Position numbers and translations under genes: made by a program. This document shows positions 41,483 to 52,388 of a stretch of DNA of 64,000 bases, piece by piece (within the stretch, counting starts at the first letter, position 1; every line of letters begins with the position of its first letter). The DNA lies in the NCBI GenBank assembly GCA_023213395.1, contig CM041465.1, forward strand, positions 23,498,001 through 23,562,000, in the 5' to 3' direction. The stretch comes from Cycas panzhihuaensis. Taxonomy: Eukaryota > Cycadophyta. The notes below the pieces were generated by a model. That model was not told the DNA's origin. It was given only the letters and a program-made list of their open reading frames with translations, and did no database searches.

Positions 41483-42623
41483 TTATCATTAACTCATTTT
41501 TGGGATCTTTTGTTCTTTTTTTGGATTACTCCTCAAGGAAACTACCCTGTGCTCTGCTATTCTCTGCTGCTCAACTACTGCTACAGGACCTGCACCTCTC
41601 CTCCAGTGCCTAGCTATCCTTTGGTACAGCTAGGACATCTTCCCAGCCCTTCGCACGCCTTGGAGAGGGCCCCTTTGGAGAGATCTCAATGGATTCTTAC
41701 ACAGGCAGCCATCAAGTGTTCTAAGTGCAGGTGTTCCTCCTCCAACTCCATTAGCAGGGTTCCAAGCCTACTATTCCACAGTTTCTGGGCTAATTTCTCA
41801 GCCTCTCTTCAGCACCCCTTAACTGAGGCAAGAGCCTATCCTCCTCTTCTCAGGTATTCATTGATTTGAGCTACTTTCTTATTCAATTGATGCCCTATTT
41901 TGCCCGTCCTCTTGCTTGGGTTTTTAAAGGTTGCTTTTCCCTTTGTATTGGGCTATTTTACTCTTGTCATTAGTGCCTCCTTGCCTGCGTTTATTGCTCA
42001 AGGCAACAGCAAAGAGGGGTTGCATAGGGTTTGGGAGAGAGTTGGGTGGATTCTGTACCACCTTCCATGCTCCTCAAGTGGCTTTTAGCCCCCCAAACCT
42101 TCCCTCTTGCCTTGTGTTGTCCTTGGCACTCAAACAAAGGTTTGTTGGGACTTCCTTAGCCACTGAAATCAGCACTGTCACACATTGCAGTGCTAGTTTG
42201 AGGGCTTGTGCTTCGATCCAGGTAACTCAAGTAAGTCCTGACTACTTGCCCTTTGCCCAACTCCTTTCCTGACAACCCGGTTTGCTCTTCATAGCACCCC
42301 GTCTTGCTGTAGGTCCTCTTTGGCTCTTTTCAACTCTCTTGCTACTATTTCCAGCCATCTTTCCTAGCCTTACCCTCGCTATCTCATGGCTTTTGGGGGA
42401 GGTTGGGGTTGTTCTTTGCAGGAGGTGGGCCACTCCAAGGCTTACCGGCTACTTTCCATTTACTTTGGTTGTCCTCCTTCACATATTATCATCATTGTGT
42501 TGACACTAGCATACACGTATTTAAGTTTATATTTACTTTGCATATACATGTATTATTAGGATCTTTCCATTGTATGTTAGCACCCTTTCTCCGGAAAGGG
42601 GGGAGGTTGTCATTTACTTGCAG

Positions 42624-42669
42624 GTATTCGGAAAGTGCAAAGGGTCTTTCTCCCTTTCTTCCTTTGCCG
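42624..42669 (+). other. Putative conserved LTR micro-exon (B, 5' LTR)
   Basis: 46 nt between CATTTACTTGCAG and a GTAAGC donor-like site. A further donor-like word, GGGGAAG|GTAAGG, lies about 100 nt downstream, and an acceptor-like TTTGCAG|GTCCCGAA lies near 43410. Confidence 0.45.
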
Positions 42670-43547
42670 GTAAGCGCTTCCATTCATGTTGTATTTTTAT
42701 ACTTCATTTATTGCTAGTATTTGGTCCCTTTCTTTCCTTTATTTAGTATTTTAGTATTTTTCTGGGGAAGGTAAGGGAGCCCCTCATTTTGATCCATCGT
42801 GACTCTTCACAACCACTGCGTCTTGTGAAGTAGCTTTGAGTGCTGCTTGGGAGCATCACCATTGCGACACGCTTCCATTCCGGGTACACGCTCTCACTCC
42901 ACTCTATCACCTTTTCCTTTTGAGTTTCCTGTACATAGTAGTAATTAACTCATTGGAAATAGAAAGGAAATCAACCTTGCTTTGGTTCATACTTTATTTG
43001 CTTTATCGCTTGCATCTTCCTTCGCCATAGGAAAAGGTTTTAGTAAACCTTCCTTTGCACCTTTTCCCTGCTCCTGCTGTGCAAACTTCCTTCTCTCCTT
43101 ATTATTTGTTTGTTTGGTTAGTTTCCTTAGGTATACCTTGACCCATTTCCTTGGGTTATCTCTCTTATGTTCTCTCGGTCCCTGCTTAGCTGGATAACCA
43201 AGGTGACCCTGTCCATAGGCCACCTACTTGCCTATCCTTCCTTGTTTCTCGTTGCTCTAGGGAAACCCTCGAAGGGTTCTCTCTTTCCCTTTCTGGCCAT
43301 CCAAGGGTGGGAGGATCCTTCCCTTAGGTCAACCCAGGCTAACCCTATGCCTCCTCACATCTTGTTCGAAGTGAGGGGATCACTCTTTGGTAGCTATATT
43401 CTATTTGCAGGTCCCGAACTCGTGCTTCGGCGCACGGGGCACCCTGCGTGGTACTTGCCCTACTTGTAGGTCTTTCCCCCACCACATTATCAATTGCTCT
43501 TATCATTCCTACTTAGTTAGGTAGCTATCCCATATATGCGCATCCAT

Positions 43548-43566
43548 TGGTGACCATACTGGGGAC
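43548..43566 (+). promoter_or_regulatory. Primer binding site of B
   Basis: TGGTGACCATACTGGGGAC, one base after the LTR end. Confidence 0.8.
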
Positions 43567-43810
43567 TACCAGTAGGGGTGCTAGTTTCTGCTCTCTTCCA
43601 TTGGTTTTGCTACCCTTTTTGTGGTACTTTTCCTACTTTGATCTCTTTGTTGGATAGCCCCCAATGCGTGTGCCTTTACCACCCTTTCCTTTTCCTAACA
43701 TTGTTGGCTGACCTTGCATGCAATGTTTTTCTCCTCGTTTGCGTGATCTACCTCCATTATTAGAAGACCCCAAGTATTGCCCTCTTCTTTTGTTAGATTC
43801 TAATTTGACT

Positions 43811-46042
43811 ATAGAGGGATACTCTTCTGATTGGGCCTACCACACCGCAACTTTGGAAACCCATGATTTCCCTTCCTCTATTGCAAGGTCCACCTAGGAG
43901 GGTGATGACCCCCTTTACTACCTGAGTGACCAACATCACTCGCTCAACATCCATCCCTCTACCCATGCGGTAGAAGGATCCATTCCTCTTGAGATTTACC
44001 ACTCAATCGGTGACTCTTATGAGGAGCGTCCCAAGGGATCTACTTCGTTCGAGGTCCCAACTACCTCTTATGAGTATGTAGGAACCCCTCCTATCGATGT
44101 TGTTGAAGCTCTGAATGAGTGTCGCCATGCAGCACGCTTCCAACCACGTCCTGGATGGTTTGAGGATGCTCTCCATGTAAGAGCCTCTTCTTCTTCCGCT
44201 CCTCCCCCGTGTGCTTCATCCTCATCTGCTCTTCCGGTGATGAGCAATCCCTTTATGCCTACGCATGTGTCCTGCTTCTTTCTTATTCCTGTAGTGGGGG
44301 CACATATTGCACCTTCCATTCCTCACCAAGGTCCTAGTATTTCAAGATCTTCCCGCAGTATGTCTTTCCCTCAGTTGAAGGTTAGCATGCCCATCCCTAG
44401 CCAAACTAATGTGCCATCCCCTAATGTGGCACATACCTTTCCCAATAGGCCTGTCGGTCCTACTAACCTTTTGGCTATCAGTCGTGGGATCCGCTCCCAC
44501 ACACCCTTAAAACCAACATGTTGGCACTTCCTTCTACGTTCCCCTAGGGTATACTTCTCAACCTTGGGGGCAGGGTAGAGGAAGCCATCTCCCAGCTTAT
44601 GGAGTAGATCCGCTACACCCATATGGGGTCGCCCCACCTACGGGTGGCCTATATGGACAAAACTTGATTCTGCATCTATCTTTTTCATCATCTAGTGTAA
44701 TTCCTTTTGCTGTGCCTTCGTAAGGGAACCCGACTCCCTTCCAAGGCACTTATCCTCAAGTCCCTTCCCAGTAGGGGGCATTTTCTCAAGGAGGGATGGG
44801 TATGCCACCACCATCTGCTCCTTGTTCGTTACCTATTACGTCATTCGTTGACCCTATGGTCCAGGCAAGGGCATGCCTTTCATGGACTTTAGGTCAATAC
44901 CACTATCCATTGAGGTGCTAAGAACCAACCTGCTGCCTCATCCCCCTGAAGTTCCTAGATTCGATGGAACTTCGTCGCAAGACCCAGTGGAGCATGTGCG
45001 TAGCTTTTTTATGGCATGCGTCAATTACTCGGCTTAGGACCACATTCTAATAAAATTATTCCCACGATCCTTGTAGGGTGATGCCCTTAAGTGGTTTTAC
45101 CGTCTCCCTGCCCACTCCATCCATTCATTCCAGCAATTGGTGGACGAGTTCATCAACTATTTTGATATAGCCCGTCTATTCAAGAGTAGAATGAAGTCGC
45201 TCCTTTCGCTCAAACAAGGTCACGATGAAATGAATCGTGACTTTGTGTGGTGATTTCATGACTTGCTTCACTCCACTAAGGCAACATTGCCCGAGGAGTT
45301 GAAGCGAGATCTCTTCGTCAATGCACTTTGTCCCGAAGTGTATGTGGAAGTCCTTAAAATAGGGGCGACCACATGCGACTCCGTGATCACCAAGTGTTTG
45401 GTGTTGGAGGCTATTGAGATCCAAGCCGGTCTCAAGAAACCTCTTAAGCCCTCACAGCGACGTGAGGCACCACCTTCAACCAAAGATACCAAACCTTCAC
45501 AACCTACCCGGTCTTCCTCTCATCCAACCGAGAGGACTTTAGACCCTCTCACATCAGCCATATGCTCATTCGAGCGTACGATGAAGGAACTCAAGCTCCA
45601 GGCTCCTTCATCCCCTACATCCAACAAACAAGTCCAACAAACAACTCAAGCTCCTCTCCCTAGGAATGGAAATGCCTAGTCCTGTCAAGCGAGAAGGTCA
45701 GATCCTCCACTTGAGAAGAAGTGGTACTCCATTCGTGGGGAGTGCTTTCACGATGACTCACGTTGTAGGGCCTAGCATCCTAAGGATGCCCCTTGACACA
45801 ACTCTTCCTTCAAATGGGCCTCAAGGCCTAATTTGGACCAACCAGTTCACAAGGACCCATTCCCTAAACATGGGGAACGCGATCGCAACACCCAAACCAA
45901 GAATAACCAGAACTGAAGAAGATCGCCTAATTCCTATCCTTCCCATGACAAAGGGAAGGGTGCCTAGGATTCGTCCTCTTTCTCTCATTCCCCTAGTCGT
46001 CGTACCCCATCCCCCTCATAGCCCCAAAAAAAGGGGAAGAAG
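43811..46042 (+). pseudogene. gag: gag of B
   Basis: The start codon position carries ATA (43811; IEGYSSDWAYH). The capsid domain is at about 44930-45450, with WFYRLPAHSIHSFQQL, LLSLKQGHDEMNRDFV, a TGA, then LPEELKRDLFVNALCPE. The zinc-knuckle variant has lost two ligands (KWYSIRGECFHDDSRC, about 45715). Gln-to-stop changes are frequent; the longest open stretch is 45263-45679. Confidence 0.83.
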
Positions 46043-46822
46043 GTGATCCAGTTGCTTGAGGCAAGTCCTTCCAATACCCTTATGCGGTCTCAGGCCGCCA
46101 AGGAAGCAGTGGGAGCTTCTTCTTCTTCTGCTCCTTCCGACCCTCTTCTGGAGAACCTTCCTCCGAAAATATCTCTCTTCCCCAAGGCTATTCCAGTACG
46201 CCCAGGTCGTTACAATTTCCAAAGGGCACTTACCCAGCCTACCACGAAGGGTAAGCCCTTCTCCATCGTGGACGAGCTTCATACTATTGCCACAGGAATG
46301 TCCTTGATGGACGTTTTGAGGAGTTGTCCCAAGCAACGGGCCCTCCTCCTGGAAGCTTTAGGATCGAATGACATGCCTGTCCACACTTTGGGCTTTACCC
46401 AAAGTTATGGACCTGTTATTTCATTTATTCCTAAAGACCTTCCTCCCACTAGTGAAAGGGAATGTCAGTAGAACTTCCCATTCACTATCACTATCGATAC
46501 ACCCGATTGTACCCTTCGAAGGACTATTGTTGATAACGGTTCTTCCATGAACGCCATGCCCTTGCATGTCATGCAAGAGCTTGGTATTTCCACCTTGGAA
46601 CCTATTCCATGACGATGCCAAGGTTATGACAGTAGCAAGAAGACCCCTTTGGGATCTGTCGTGATTCTGCTCACCCTTGAAGGCAAGACTATTCTTGCCG
46701 ATGTTATAGTCCTCGACGTTGACATTGACTATAACCTCCTTCTAGGTCATCCATGGCTCGACCAAATGGGAGCCGTGTGCTCGACTCTTTAGGGACAACT
46801 TAAATTCGTCCATGAAGGATGG
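46043..46822 (+). pseudogene. Protease of B
   Basis: QLLEASPSNTLMRSQAAKEA, then IVDNGSSMNAMPLHVMQEL with DNGSS at about 46531-46545, then YNLLLGHPWLDQMGAV. The first 140 codons are open. TGA/TAG codons interrupt it at about 46469 and 46610. Confidence 0.83.
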
Positions 46823-47482
46823 ATGAGAGTGATTCCCCGCGAACGCCCATTCACCAAACAAACTCGCTGTACTAATTTGGCAAACCGAGGTCCTTCTACA
46901 CACGCCTCGACTTGTTCTATTGGCATACCTAACCCATCTGAAGAAGATCTCACATCTTCTTCTCCTAGTCTCATGCGGTTTACCCCTATTAGCGTTGGGA
47001 GTTACGGGTACCTCACTTCGTTTAATGATGACGAGTCACATGACGAGGATGAGGATTGTCTTCACCCCGTCTCTTTCCTCTGCACTAGTAGGTCACACCC
47101 GTCTCATTCTAGACCCCCATCAAGAACCTCTTCCATTAGTGAGGCTAGCCACTCTTACGTGTCGCATGTCATCGCTCGTGTCGACTTGCCCATCATCAGC
47201 TCTTCTCCCTCATCACCCCCCACAGGTGGTGGCTTCGAAGAACTGCCTTTCGCTCCTCCCGAGGAGCCTCCTTCTAACTCTCCTTTAGAGTCTCATAAGG
47301 AAGTTGAGCAACCTAATGACCATGACGGTCCTGTTGCTTTCACTCCCTCTAGTACTTCCTCTACTCAAAGTAAGGTCATCCATGGGGTGGATTACTTTGA
47401 GGATGATGAAGCCCTACTTGAGTACTTAGTGGGCTCTGCACCCTACCTGGTTGAGATTCCTTCTTTACGAGTCTCCCTGTGA
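46823..47482 (+). pseudogene. Fused ORF of B: protease-RT linker joined to integrase tail
   Basis: A 219-codon open frame. It starts in the end of the protease region, runs through the Ser/Pro-rich linker with DDESHDEDED and VIHGVDYFEDDEALLEYL, and then passes at 47440-47450 directly into VEIPSLRVSL of the integrase C-terminus. The whole RT, RNase H and integrase core are missing, and the fusion keeps the reading frame. It ends at a TGA that is CGA in C. Confidence 0.85.
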
Positions 47483-47820
47483 GGTCTCATTGACAAAGAG
47501 TCGATCCATCAGGCTCACCTTCTGGACCTCAAGGCTTTGGATAAGAGACGCTTAGCCGCTTATCAGGCTAACCTAGCATCCAAAGCTTGCTCACAAAGGA
47601 CCTACGATAAACATCTTCGTTCTTGTCCTTTGTTCCTCGGGGACCACGTCCTCAAGCTTGAGTATCTCCATGATCGTTTGACCAAGTTCAAACCCTGATG
47701 GGTTGGTCCTTTCATCATTATCGAATCCCTTGGTAATAGTGCCTACAGGATAGCCACCCTAGAAGGGCTTGAATTTGAGAAAGCCATTAATGGGAAATTC
47801 CTTAAGAAATTTTACGAATT
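47483..47820 (+). pseudogene. Integrase C-terminal remnant of B
   Basis: In frame after the TGA: HQAHLLDLKALDKRRLAAYQ, LFLGDHVLKLEYLHDRL, then GPFIIIESLGNSAYRIATLE and NGKFLKKFYE. The stop that ends pol in A (TGA) is changed, so the frame runs on briefly into the spacer. Confidence 0.8.
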
Positions 47821-48483
47821 ATCTTTCGGCTATCCCTTCACCTTGCTCCAAAATGAGCCTAAACTACCATCTTAGGTTGTCCCCATTCTTCCCAACCATG
47901 GGTAGAATGGCAATTTAAGATGGCTTCTTCTTCTTCTTTCTGGTTCCTTCCTTGGAGCCCATGTTCTCGTATCCTCTCGGGAACTGTTGTCTTCCTACTT
48001 GGGCATTCCCCAATCAGGACGACGCTTTGGAGTATTGTCACTCCTCTCTCCTGCCCACCGTTTCCTTTGCATATTTCGCTATGCTCTTCCGTAGACGTGT
48101 ATGTTGCTCTATCCTCTAACCTCACACCTCTCTATCATCTCCACTCATGATGGGTGTGTGTGTTCCTGTTAGACATATAGCCATACATAGAAGGGAATGT
48201 GTACATCATATAATGAAATATTCACAACATAACATCTACAGCATAACATTTACAACATACAAAATGAACATACATGTCATCCACACATGATATATATACA
48301 GCATCTTGTACCAAAATGGGGTTCCAATTACCCCGTATATATATATACAACAAAAATCATATGTTACATCATACATATGGGAAGCTGGTGTCCTTGCAGG
48401 GGGGGTACAATTATATGACCCTATATATGACCCCCTGGAGGCTTGTGCTTTTCCCTGTCAAGGCCAATATGTACATCTCCTAC
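47821..48483. other. Noncoding spacer between pol and the antisense gene (B)
   Basis: No gene. It has a single copy of the segment that is duplicated in A, and CTGTTAGACATATAGCCAT-type sequence shared with A. Confidence 0.6.
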
Positions 48484-50895
48484 TCTAATGATGCCCTGCT
48501 CCTTGGGTACCATCTCCCAGTCTGTGTGATCCCTCTCCTGGGGACCACATCCCTCTGAGGCTTCTCCTAGGCCTCTGTGAGCTGCCTGCCTTGCTCCCCT
48601 CATCTCGTGGTCATCTCGGGGTCATCGTCGCTGTGTGGGTATATGTCCTGCTCTGGCTCGACCTCGATGCCATATGAGCCACCAGCTAATTGTATCGGGC
48701 CTGGATACGATCCCTCTCTCCTCGAAGTCCCTCCTCCATCACTCTAAGGCGCTCTTCTAATACTGCTATCTCGACCCTGCTCTCTACATCTCCACCTGCT
48801 CTGCCCTATGTCTCCAGGGCTTGGACCCATCTGTGTAGCTCGTCCCTCTTGCACCTCGCCTCATCTCGCTCCTGCTGTAGCTGTCCTCAGAATGTCATGT
48901 GTTCTTGGGACTTTGCGGCCCAAATGTTTCTCGCCCTCACTAACAGGGCGAATGCCTCCACGTGGATGCCTGCCACTTTAGGCGCATCCCCTACCTAGAC
49001 GGGCGGCTGCCCCTCTGCATACACCTGAGGGAATATCTCCCTCACCACAGCCTCTACCACTCTCCAGATCTCTGCTGCACTTGCTAATACAACATGCCAT
49101 GTGTCAGTATATATCCCACCACATACCATGATCAAATCAAATCAAATATCCATCTGGATGTAAAATGACTCAGGAAAAGGTTAGGTCTCACCTGCTGTGG
49201 CCACCGACTCCTCTGGTCGTGTGGCATCCTCCCCTCTTGGCTCTCTGCCAGCTACAGGTACCTCCTCCTTGGGTACCTCCTCTACCTGGGCCTCCCTCCT
49301 CGCAGGGACTGGCTTAGCTCTCATCCCTCCAGATCCCCACACGATCCGTAGCCTGTGAGCCCTGATCATTGGCCTCCTCCTCTCATCTAGTACTCCTGAT
49401 GGGCATGCCTCTCCTCCGGCAGCCCCAGATGGTCCCGCTGCTCCTCCTACTATCCCTAAAGGACCTACCTCCCCTATAGGTCGTGATGGGCTGGCCCCAT
49501 CTCCATCACCATCATCATCATCGTCACCATCTGCAGGCCCTCCTGCTCCACCTGCCTCGTCATCACTATCCTACCTCACCGCCCTGTATGGCTCTTCTAT
49601 GTAGTCTGGTAGGGTGAGGAGGACCAGCAATGTCGCCTCCACTGACCGTCGGATATAGGCCTAGTCCTCTATCCCTCTCAGCCAAGTCTTCCACCTGTGG
49701 ACCATCGGGGCCCACTCTGCTATGGGGTGTGGTCCCCCTGCTGGTGCCACTGCTGCAAAATGATCGAAGAACCAACACTATAGCAGTGTGCTATATGATA
49801 GCCCTCTCCTGCCGGTCATCCTGATAGCGTCTAGCTATGCGATGAGGTTCACCGCTATCAGGGTAGCCCAGTCCATCCTCTCGCTAGCCTCACAGCGGCG
49901 TACTGCATCCAACCAGCCACCCAGTATCTCTCTATAGTTCTGCTTCCAGGAAATCCAGAACATAACGTATAATACAATCAGCTTCCTCACTCAAGGAACT
50001 CCAGACATCAGCATGGTTTGGAGGGGAGCTCCCCTTCGCTTCCACTTGTTAGCCCCTATGAAGAATAGGGCTACCTCTCTGTGTGCTGCCTCAGTGCTAG
50101 GCAGCATCCCTAGTATTACTGGCCTCCCAATCGCCAGTACCCCCAGTATCCACCGTATGTCTCTTGGCATAACCACCACATCACCTACGTAAGGTAGGTG
50201 GAATACATGTCTCCTCCTATCCCAATGGGATATAATGTTGACCAATAACCTCTGATCTCATGCATATTGAGGTGTCTTCAAGGCCTTGTATAGGCCGCAC
50301 CTCTGCAGGATCTCTCTATCCTCTTGGGACGCCATCTCCATATAACTCAACATAGCCATACCTACATTCTTACGGTTATCCACCGTAATGACAGCCTGTC
50401 CACATAAAAAATAATCAAAGTCAGCCTCAGGTCAGTTATTAGCACTCATGATTCTCTCTCAGCTCTCCCTGTCTAAGATTTGGGGCCTTATGACCCCTCC
50501 TATCTCTTTTTCTCCTTTTTTGCCTTCGTACCGCGCTAAACTTAGCGGTACCACTAAGTTTAGCATGGGTCCCATGGCGATCGGGCCCTGCAGTAATGAT
50601 CGTGGCACTGTGATCTTTGCCGCAGTATGAATGGTGACCCCCCAAAAAGGGGAATTTCCATCCCAAAAAATAAAAATAAATTCTTCTGGTGGACCCGTAG
50701 AACTGCCAGGACGAACTCCCTAATGCCCAAGTCCCTGCCTCTTTCTGGGTCTGATTCAAACACCAAGAGGCCTCTAATTGCCCATAAGAAGCACTAAAAT
50801 CATGCAAAAACTATGAAAAACCAATGAAATTAAAACTTTGAAACATGTTGGGTTTAGTGATATCCACTCACTGGATCCAGTTTTGCTGTCACCAT
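48484..50895 (-). pseudogene. Antisense plant-mobile-domain gene of B
   Basis: Exon 1 (50895-50872) encodes MVTAKLDP and has a perfect GTGAGT donor. Intron 1 is 50871-50396 (476 nt, ends TGGACAG). Exon 2 (50395-49192) encodes AVITVDNRKNVGMA and the PMD core, open at 50245-49991: MVNIISHWDRRRHVFHLPYV, RWILGVLAIGRP, HREVALFFIGANKWKRRGAPL. It ends CAG|GTGAGA. Intron 2 is about 49191-49080. Exon 3 starts at about 49079 and runs to about 48484. A gene-like structure is clearest here: splice sites and start are all intact, with few stops in the PMD core. Confidence 0.75.
50535..50564. repeat. 30-bp palindrome in PMD intron 1 (B)
   Basis: Arms GCTAAACTTAGC and ACTAAGTTTAGC around GGTACC, one mismatch from perfect. 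GC-rich arms and a CCCCCC/GGGG hairpin lie close by (50575-50655). Confidence 0.72.
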
Positions 50896-51050
50896 CTTGT
50901 CCTGACGATCCCGCTGGCTCTCTCCGGTCTCTGATCCAACGGTCCAATCTCTCCGTGCATGCCTCCAAAGTTGGGCGGTGCTCCACTGTGAAAGGGAATG
51001 GCTCTGGTTTCTCACAAGAGCCGGTGAAAATGAATCCATTTTCCGTTTGA

Positions 51051-51064
51051 TTTCCTTATATAGG
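51051..51064 (-). promoter_or_regulatory. TATA box of the antisense gene (B)
   Basis: Minus strand CCTATATAAGGAAA, then GAAAATGGATTCATTTTC, a palindrome at the expected start site. Confidence 0.55.
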
Positions 51065-51580
51065 CGGGGGCCCCAACGGATGCTTCTTCCATTTTTGGCT
51101 TCGCGACAGCCGTTGAGACTGTCCCATTTCCCTGATCGCCTTTGCCTTCTAGCCCTGTCACCCATTGTGCTCTTCTGACGCTCTTTTTGTGCTTTCTTGC
51201 CAGTGCATTTATGATGCCTCATTTCTACACCTCTTTTCTGGCCCCTTTTGTCTCGTTTTGTGTGTCACTCCCGTGCATACCTGAGTTTATACTTGTTTGG
51301 CTTGTTTCATCTCACGGGACTCATTTTCGTAGTCCTTTTTCGCTCCTGGGCCCCCAAAGGGGATACTCCCTCGCCCGAGGGCATGTTTTACTTTCCGAAA
51401 CGACCTTTTGGCGCTCTAGGATGCTATTTTCCTCTGACTGCTCTCTGATGGTGATCAGACTGCTTGCTCTCAGCCTGGGTAACCTCATTGCCAGGTCCTC
51501 CTACCCTTCACGGCTACTTTTTACTTACCTTCCGTGTATCGCTTTCATTACTTATTGATTACTAGGACTTTATATCACCC

Positions 51581-51999
51581 ATGTCCATCTACATTTTTAC
51601 TGAGGGTGGAAGCCACGGTAACCCTGGACCTTCTGCCGCTGCATGGATTCTCCATGACCCTTGGATCTGATCTCACATGCTGGGATCTTCCTCCCAGAGG
51701 CTATTAACAACGAAGCTGAATATACAACTGTGATTGAAGCCCTTACTGATGCTCTCTATTTTCATCACGGATCCATCATTTTGCTTTGCAACTCTCAAGT
51801 TGTGGTGTCTCATCTCACCCAAGTTTACCAAGTGCGATGCCCTCACTTGAGGACTCTTGCTTCCGTCGCCATATCTCTCCTGGCCCGCTTCCCTTCCATC
51901 GATATCTAGCATATCCCTTGGGCCCTCAACGTTAAGGTAGATAATCTTGTTCACCTCATCCTTGAGCATCGCCTTCCTCTCCTTGCTGACCGTCCCTAA
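51581..51999 (+). pseudogene. Second RNase H of B, frameshifted
   Basis: ATG 51581 opens MSIYIFTEGGSHGNPGPSA. The first catalytic Asp is Glu here (TEGG for TDGG). A stop and frameshift at about 51665 precede EALTDALYFHHG, LLCNSQVVVSHLTQVYQV (Asp to Asn) and NVKVDNL, ending at TAA 51997-51999. With two catalytic residues changed it should be inactive. Confidence 0.78.
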
Positions 52000-52376
52000 G
52001 GCTTGTCTGGCCGCCCTGTCGCCCAAACCCCAGGTCGTCTTATACTTCGCTTTGCGACCCATTCGTACCTCTGAAACCTAGCCGCTAATGAGGTTAAACT
52101 ATGGCAACTACTAATTTTACTCACTCTTCTACTTGATTATACATGCTTTTCTGCATCTTTTATGGTAGGGGTAGCCCCCTCGCTGGTGCCTCATAAGTAG
52201 CCCCTATGTCATCTCCACCGCTACTTTCGTATCCACATGTTCTGCCACGACACTGGCTGGCACCCTTGCCTACTATTATGATCTTGATTTATATATCTAT
52301 ATACACATGTGCTTCTGATAGTTGTGTTGCCAACATTCGCCATCGCACCAGGCTTCCGAGCGGTGAGGCTCTGTTG
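52000..52376. other. Spacer between aRNH and polypurine tract (B)
   Basis: No gene seen. It contains the conserved AATGAGGTTAAACTATGG (about 52087) and CATTCGCCATCGCACC (about 52334), found in the same place in C, D, E and G. Confidence 0.6.
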
Positions 52377-52388
52377 CCAAGGAGGCAG
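52377..52388 (+). promoter_or_regulatory. Polypurine tract of B
   Basis: CCAAGGAGGCAG immediately before the LTR start at 52389. Confidence 0.75.

Larger units (their letters stand above)
40858..43546 (+). repeat. 5' LTR of B (2689 bp)
   Basis: Begins TGTTTCCTGGC and ends CGCATCCA one base before the PBS. It is closely similar throughout to 52389-55111. It contains a CAG|GTAAG site at 40900/40901, a palindrome-related GCGGTACCACAGATTTTG at 41319 and a TATTTAAG box. Confidence 0.9.

Noticed and set aside
41465-43469. Many open frames of 60-134 codons in the LTRs of B (also 53064-54902)
   Set aside because: They lie between LTR ends, carry no motif, and are not kept in the LTRs of A, C or G. 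Low stop density reflects C/T-rich composition.
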